Below, one piece after another: positions 49,839 to 53,635 of a stretch of 53,635 nt of DNA; within the stretch, counting starts at the first letter, position 1; every line of letters begins with the position of its first letter. Below the pieces are notes generated by a model that saw only the letters and a list, made by a program, of their open reading frames with translations, was not told the origin of the DNA and did no database searches. Both the position numbers and the translations under genes were made by a program. The stretch comes from a bacterium (lineage in GTDB: Bacteria; Vulcanimicrobiota; Vulcanimicrobiia; Vulcanimicrobiales; Vulcanimicrobiaceae): NCBI GenBank assembly GCA_021790895.1, contig JAJYFM010000005.1, forward strand, positions 1-53,635. The letters are read 5' to 3'.

Positions 49839-51079
49839 GCGGTGGGGGGTCCTCCATGAGCGTAGCGGTAGATATCGACCCGCTCCCCAACCGCGAGCGT
49901 TTCGATCCCTTCACCGAGGGCGAGATAACCGTCGGAACGGGCGGCAAGGCTCGTCATCGATGAACGTAGGGCGAGAGGTTGTGCCACAAGGCCGTCGGGC
50001 CCTTGCTGCACCGCGACCGGAACGTACCAGGTCCAACCGCGACGCTTCTGCACCGGGGCGCCGAGGCGCGCCGAAAACGCCGCCGTTCGCGGTTGCGCGC
50101 CGCAGAGTCGCGCAAGAATCGGCCCACCGACGGCGTCGAGGATCAGCAGCGAGGAGCTCGGATTCCCCGGCAACCCGAGGATCGGAACCCCGCCGACCGC
50201 GCCGAGCAGCGTCGGTTTTCCGGGCTTCACTTTGAGACCGTGGACGATCGTGCCGGGGGAGCCGAGGGCGGCAACCGCGACCGGCGTCTCGTCGCGCTCT
50301 CCGACCGAGGAGCCGCCGCTCAACACGACGGCATCGAACGTCGCGACCGCCGCCTCGAGCGCGGCGAGCAGTTCACCGGGTGCATCGCCGATACTGGGCA
50401 GATGAACCGCTTCCGCACCGATTGCGCGCAGCGCTCCGGCGATCGCGTAGCGGTTCGAATCGCGAACCTGCCATGCCTCGGGGCGCCGATCGATCGCCAC
50501 GAGTTCGTCCCCGCTGGAGAGTACGGCGATGCGCGGGCGGCGGAAAACCTCGACGCACGCATAACCGAGCGTCGCAAGCAGCGAGAGTTCCGGCGCGCCG
50601 ATGCGTCGGCCGGGCATCAGTAAGAGCTCGCCGGCGCCGACGTCGCTACCGGCGGGGGTGACCGCCTCGCCCGACGCGATCGGTCCACATTCGAGTTCGT
50701 CGCCCGCAAGATGCGCCGCCTCGATCGGCAGCACGGCATCGCAACCCGGAGGGAGCACTCCTCCGGTCGGGATGCGCACCGCTTCGCCGGGGCCGACGCG
50801 ACCGGAATAGCGGCGCCCCATCGCCACCGCCCCGACGATGCGCACTCGTCCCGGCGCGCTCGCCGCCGCAAGCGCAAAGCCGTCCATCGCCGATCGCGCG
50901 GCGACAGGAAGCGCCGACTCGGCGCGCAAGTCGACGGCGAGATAGCGCCCAAGTGCGCCGTCGAGCTCGATACGCTCGCGCCGTGGTTGCGGCAGCGTCG
51001 TGCGCTGGAAAAAAATCTCCAGCGCGCGCCCGGGCGCGAGGAGTCGCGATTCATCAAAGCCAACCGCGCGGAGTTCCAT
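49835..51079 (-). CDS. moeA: Molybdopterin molybdotransferase MoeA
   Basis: MoeA inserts molybdate into adenylated molybdopterin. From the ATG at 51079 (~414 aa) it carries 'LDGALGRYLAVDLRAESALPVAARSAMDGFAL', 'AVRIPTGGVLPPGCDAVLPIE', 'LSLLATLGYACVEVFRRPRIAVLSSGDEL', 'RDSNRYAIAGALRAIGAE', the signature 'VVLSGGSSVGERDETPVA' and 'GLPGNPSSSLLILD'. The start codon shares two bases with the serS ATG on the other strand (CATG). It is physically apart from moaC-mog but in the same pathway. Confidence 0.95.
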   Translation of the reverse strand: MELRAVGFDESRLLAPGRALEIFFQRTTLPQPRRERIELDGALGRYLAVDLRAESALPVAARSAMDGFALAAASAPGRVRIVGAVAMGRRYSGRVGPGEAVRIPTGGVLPPGCDAVLPIEAAHLAGDELECGPIASGEAVTPAGSDVGAGELLLMPGRRIGAPELSLLATLGYACVEVFRRPRIAVLSSGDELVAIDRRPEAWQVRDSNRYAIAGALRAIGAEAVHLPSIGDAPGELLAALEAAVATFDAVVLSGGSSVGERDETPVAVAALGSPGTIVHGLKVKPGKPTLLGAVGGVPILGLPGNPSSSLLILDAVGGPILARLCGAQPRTAAFSARLGAPVQKRRGWTWYVPVAVQQGPDGLVAQPLALRSSMTSLAARSDGYLALGEGIETLAVGERVDIYRYAHGGPPTA

Positions 51080-52373
51080 GCTCGATATTTCTCTCTGTCG
51101 TCGCGACCCCGACCGCATCCGTCGCTCCGCAATTCGGCGCGGTAGCGATCCGTCGTTCGTCGATGAGATTCTGCGTCTCGACGAGCGGCACCGCCTCGCC
51201 CTCACCGATCTCGAAACAAAAAAGGCCGAAAAAAACCGACTCAGCGCTGAGATCGCAAAGGCGAGCGACCGAGCGGCGGCAGCGGCGACGCTGCGCCCGC
51301 AGATCGCCGCGCTCGACGCCGAGATCTCCGCGCTCGATGAGACGGCGAAAGCGCTCGCTCCCGATACGCCGGATTCTCCGCTGCGCGAACTGTTGGTGCA
51401 ATCGCCGAATATCGTCGACGAGAGTACGCCCGACGGATCGGATGCGTCGGCAAACGTTACCTTGCGCAGTTGGGGAACGCCGCGTCATTTTGCATTCACG
51501 CCGCTACCGCATTGGGAGATCGGCGAGCGCCTCGGTATTCTCGATTTCGAACGCGCGGCAAAACTTTCGGGGAGTCGCTTCGCCGTACTGCGCGGGCTCG
51601 GGGCACGGCTCTCGCGCGCGATCGCGCAATTCTTTCTCGACCGCGCCGCCGAGCGCGGCTACGTCGAGATTGCGCCGCCCTATCTCGTCACGCAACAAAC
51701 GATGTGGAGAACGGGGCAACTCACCAAATTCTCCGATGCGATGTTCGCCGATCTCGAAGCCGGGCTCTACCTCATTCCCACCGCCGAGGTTCCGCTCACC
51801 GCTCTGCACGCCGACGAGATCTTCGACGGAACGACGCTCCCGATTCGCTACGCCGCATATTCACCGTGTTTTCGGAAAGAAGCGGGAGCTGCGGGCAAAG
51901 ACACGCGCGGATTGATACGCCAACACCAATTCGAGAAAGTCGAACTCGTCCGAATCGAACGCCCCGAAGATTCTTTCGCCGCGCTCGAAAAGATGACCGC
52001 CGATGCCGCAGCGCTCCTCGAAGAGCTTGGCCTTCCCTATCGCGTGCTCGCGCTCTGCGCCGGCGATCTCGGCTTCAACGCCGCCAAAACCTACGATCTC
52101 GAGGTCTGGCTACCCAGCAGCGCGGAGTATCGTGAGATCAGTTCTTGCTCGAATTGCACCGATTTTCAAGCGCGCCGTTCGCAGATGCGTTTCCGCCGCG
52201 AGGCGAAGGCGAAACCGGAGCTCGTGCACACGCTCAACGGATCCGGCCTTGCGGTCGGCCGCACGTTGCTCGCCATTCTCGAAAACTACCAGCAGGAAGA
52301 CGGCAGCGTGATCGTTCCCGAGGCGCTGCGCGGCTACGTAGGTGCCGAACGGATCGTGCGCCCCGAGGAGTAG
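51078..52373 (+). CDS. serS: Seryl-tRNA synthetase
   Basis: SerRS charges tRNA-Ser (and tRNA-Sec). From the ATG at 51078 (~431 aa) it starts 'LDISLCRRDPDRIRRSAIRRG', followed by the antiparallel coiled-coil arm (about residues 25-105). Class II motif 2 follows as 'SPCFRKEAGAAGKDTRGLIRQHQF' and motif 3 as 'LNGSGLAVGRTLLAILENYQQEDG'. 'SCSNCTDFQARR' is also present. The start is fixed by family alignment and shares CATG with moeA. A shorter upstream extension in the track ORF is antisense to moeA. Confidence 0.96.
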   Translation: MLDISLCRRDPDRIRRSAIRRGSDPSFVDEILRLDERHRLALTDLETKKAEKNRLSAEIAKASDRAAAAATLRPQIAALDAEISALDETAKALAPDTPDSPLRELLVQSPNIVDESTPDGSDASANVTLRSWGTPRHFAFTPLPHWEIGERLGILDFERAAKLSGSRFAVLRGLGARLSRAIAQFFLDRAAERGYVEIAPPYLVTQQTMWRTGQLTKFSDAMFADLEAGLYLIPTAEVPLTALHADEIFDGTTLPIRYAAYSPCFRKEAGAAGKDTRGLIRQHQFEKVELVRIERPEDSFAALEKMTADAAALLEELGLPYRVLALCAGDLGFNAAKTYDLEVWLPSSAEYREISSCSNCTDFQARRSQMRFRREAKAKPELVHTLNGSGLAVGRTLLAILENYQQEDGSVIVPEALRGYVGAERIVRPEE

Positions 52374-52446
52374 GGGAGGGAAACCGCCCGCTTCCGACGC
52401 ATGCGGTCAAGGCGCGATATCCATCGCGTAGGGGAGGATTCGCAGC

Positions 52447-53635
52447 ATGGCAGCGACGATCGACCGCTCGGCGACCCAGTCCTCGGAGAACGTTTGGGCG
52501 ATGGCCCAGCAGCAACTCGACGAAGTAGCGCAGCTCACCGGGTTGAGCGAGGAAATCCATCTCTATCTGCGCCAGCCAAAGCGCGTTCTTGAAGTCTCTG
52601 TTCCGGTCCGTATGGATGACGGCCGATTCCGCATGTTCACCGGTTATCGCGTGCAGCACAACATGTCGCGCGGGCCGGGGAAGGGCGGTATTCGTTTTCA
52701 TCCCGATGTGACGCTCGACGAAGTCAAAGCCCTCGCGATGTGGATGACCTGGAAATGCGCGCTGGTCAACATCCCCTTCGGCGGCGCGAAAGGCGGGGTG
52801 ATCTGCGATTCTAAGGCGATGTCGATGCAGGAGCTCGAACACCTCACGCGTCGCTTCACGAGCGAAATTTCGATTATCATCGGCCCCGAGAAAGATATTC
52901 CCGCACCCGACGTCTACACGACCCCGCAGGTCATGGCGTGGATCATGGATACCTTCTCGATGCAGAAGGGCTATTCGATTCCCGGCGTCGTCACCGGAAA
53001 GCCGATTGCCATCGGTGGTTCGCTGGGGCGCGACAAGGCAACGGCTCGTGGATGCCTCTACGTTGTCGACGAAGCGATGAGCGTGCTCGGAATTCCAAGC
53101 GATGGTGCGAGCGTCGCAATCCAGGGGTTTGGAAACGCCGGGATGCATGCGGCAACGTTGATGGCCGAGCGCGGTTATCGCATCGTCGCCGTCTCCGATT
53201 CGCGCGGCGGCGTTGCGAATCCGAAGGGGCTCGACACGCGCGCATTGGTCGCACATAAACTCGCAACCGGCTCGGTCGTCGGTTTTCCCGCGAGCGAGAG
53301 TATCTCCAACAAGGAAGTGCTCGAATACGCATGCGACGTCCTTATTCCAGCGGCCCTCGAGAAAGTCATCACGCGCGAAAACGCGCCGAAAATTCGCGCG
53401 AAGATCGTCGCCGAAGCTGCAAACGGTCCAACGCTTCCGGAGGCCGATGCGATCTTACACGAACGCGGCATTATGGTGTTGCCCGATATTCTCGCCAACG
53501 CCGGCGGGGTGACGGTCTCCTACTTCGAATGGGTTCAGGATCTCCAAGCAAACTTCTGGGAGGAAGATGAAATCAACGTCCGCCTCAAACAGAAGATGAC
53601 GCGCGCATTTCGCGAGACCCACGAGCAGGCGAGCA
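52447..53635 (+). CDS. gdhA: Glutamate dehydrogenase (Glu/Leu/Phe/Val family), 3' end outside window
   Basis: This enzyme interconverts glutamate and 2-oxoglutarate. About 396 residues are present before the window ends, so it is missing from the ORF track as a complete ORF. Visible motifs are 'SRGPGKGGIRFHPDVTLDEVKALAMWMTWKCALVNIPFGGAKGG' (glutamate site and catalytic lysines), 'IGPEKDIPAPDVYTT', 'VTGKPIAIGGSLGRDKATARG', the NAD(P)-binding 'VAIQGFGNAGMHAA' and 'PDILANAGGVTVSYFEWVQ'. The ATG at 52447 has GGGGAGG about 10 bases upstream. A 73-bp spacer from serS shows no terminator. Confidence 0.95.
   Translation, partial: MAATIDRSATQSSENVWAMAQQQLDEVAQLTGLSEEIHLYLRQPKRVLEVSVPVRMDDGRFRMFTGYRVQHNMSRGPGKGGIRFHPDVTLDEVKALAMWMTWKCALVNIPFGGAKGGVICDSKAMSMQELEHLTRRFTSEISIIIGPEKDIPAPDVYTTPQVMAWIMDTFSMQKGYSIPGVVTGKPIAIGGSLGRDKATARGCLYVVDEAMSVLGIPSDGASVAIQGFGNAGMHAATLMAERGYRIVAVSDSRGGVANPKGLDTRALVAHKLATGSVVGFPASESISNKEVLEYACDVLIPAALEKVITRENAPKIRAKIVAEAANGPTLPEADAILHERGIMVLPDILANAGGVTVSYFEWVQDLQANFWEEDEINVRLKQKMTRAFRETHEQAS

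Noticed and set aside
1-53635. tRNA genes or a prophage/insertion sequence
   Set aside because: No cloverleaf with a TTC-x-A-type loop, no transposase, integrase or structural phage gene was recognised on reading; a tRNAscan/ISfinder run would settle it.

Overview
The window is about 53.6 kb of dense, GC-rich bacterial chromosome. It carries mostly housekeeping genes, packed into polycistronic runs whose neighbours very often share the 4-bp stop/start overlap xTGA. No rRNA, tRNA, insertion sequence, phage gene or CRISPR was found. Several signs point to a diderm: an ExbB/ExbD/TonB energy-transducing locus, TonB-like proteins and secreted M16-like proteins. Other signs recall Terrabacteria: a G5-3D cell-wall gene directly before rsmA, a cyclic-di-AMP-type (ydaO/yuaA) leader in front of it, tlyA-nadK-recN order, and an Arg-rich Rho. 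My inference is a deep-branching diderm relative of the Terrabacteria such as Candidatus Eremiobacterota (WPS-2) or a neighbour. This is not proven by the sequence alone.

Layout. 1-1437: nusA (cut by the window edge) and rimP on the minus strand, behind a recognisable promoter and a structured intergenic segment. 1780-3640: a secreted protein and a proline-rich TonB-like protein. 3721-5142: pyruvate kinase. 5078-8457: tlyA-nadK-recN operon. 8566-9974: a six-Asp-box BNR protein coupled to a MoaD/ThiS-like protein. 10022-16120: a minus operon of a BCCP-like protein lacking its biotin lysine, accC, nusB, a class A PBP, xseA, xseB and a zinc-ribbon membrane protein. 16198-17946: GAF/HD-GYP protein. 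18113-22049: moaC-mog-folC-folP-folB-folK operon (molybdopterin plus folate). 22062-24151: a degenerate double HD-GYP protein coupled to a degenerate D12-methyltransferase-like protein. 24135-25690: small membrane protein, uppP and a PilZ protein. 25704-26600: an island of palindromic repeats between convergent genes. 26610-31066: ExbB/ExbD/ExbD/TonB/TonB and TPR locus. 31075-34200: aroF, pseudouridine synthase, rho. 34380-35973: RNase H-like protein and a GT4 glycosyltransferase. 36081-38902: promoter, c-di-AMP riboswitch, G5-3D protein, rsmA, CPBP protease. 38899-45598: two glycosyltransferases, two M16-like proteins and ftsH on the minus strand. 45614-51079: hpt, tilS, smpB, thioesterase, phosphoesterase, hisC, moeA. 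51078-53635: serS and the start of glutamate dehydrogenase.

Functional threads. Cyclic nucleotides recur: one HD-GYP protein with its key motifs, one degenerate double HD-GYP protein, one PilZ protein, and a c-di-AMP-type leader before a wall hydrolase-like gene. Pseudo-enzymes also recur: a BCCP without lysine, a double HD-GYP without HD, a D12-like protein with APPP in place of DPPY, and two M16 proteins without HxxEH. The most interesting leads are the lysine-less BCCP next to accC, the coupled pseudo-HD-GYP and pseudo-methyltransferase pair, the BNR and MoaD-like pair, the repeat family confined to the 3' ends of convergent genes, and an unassigned structured RNA candidate upstream of rimP.
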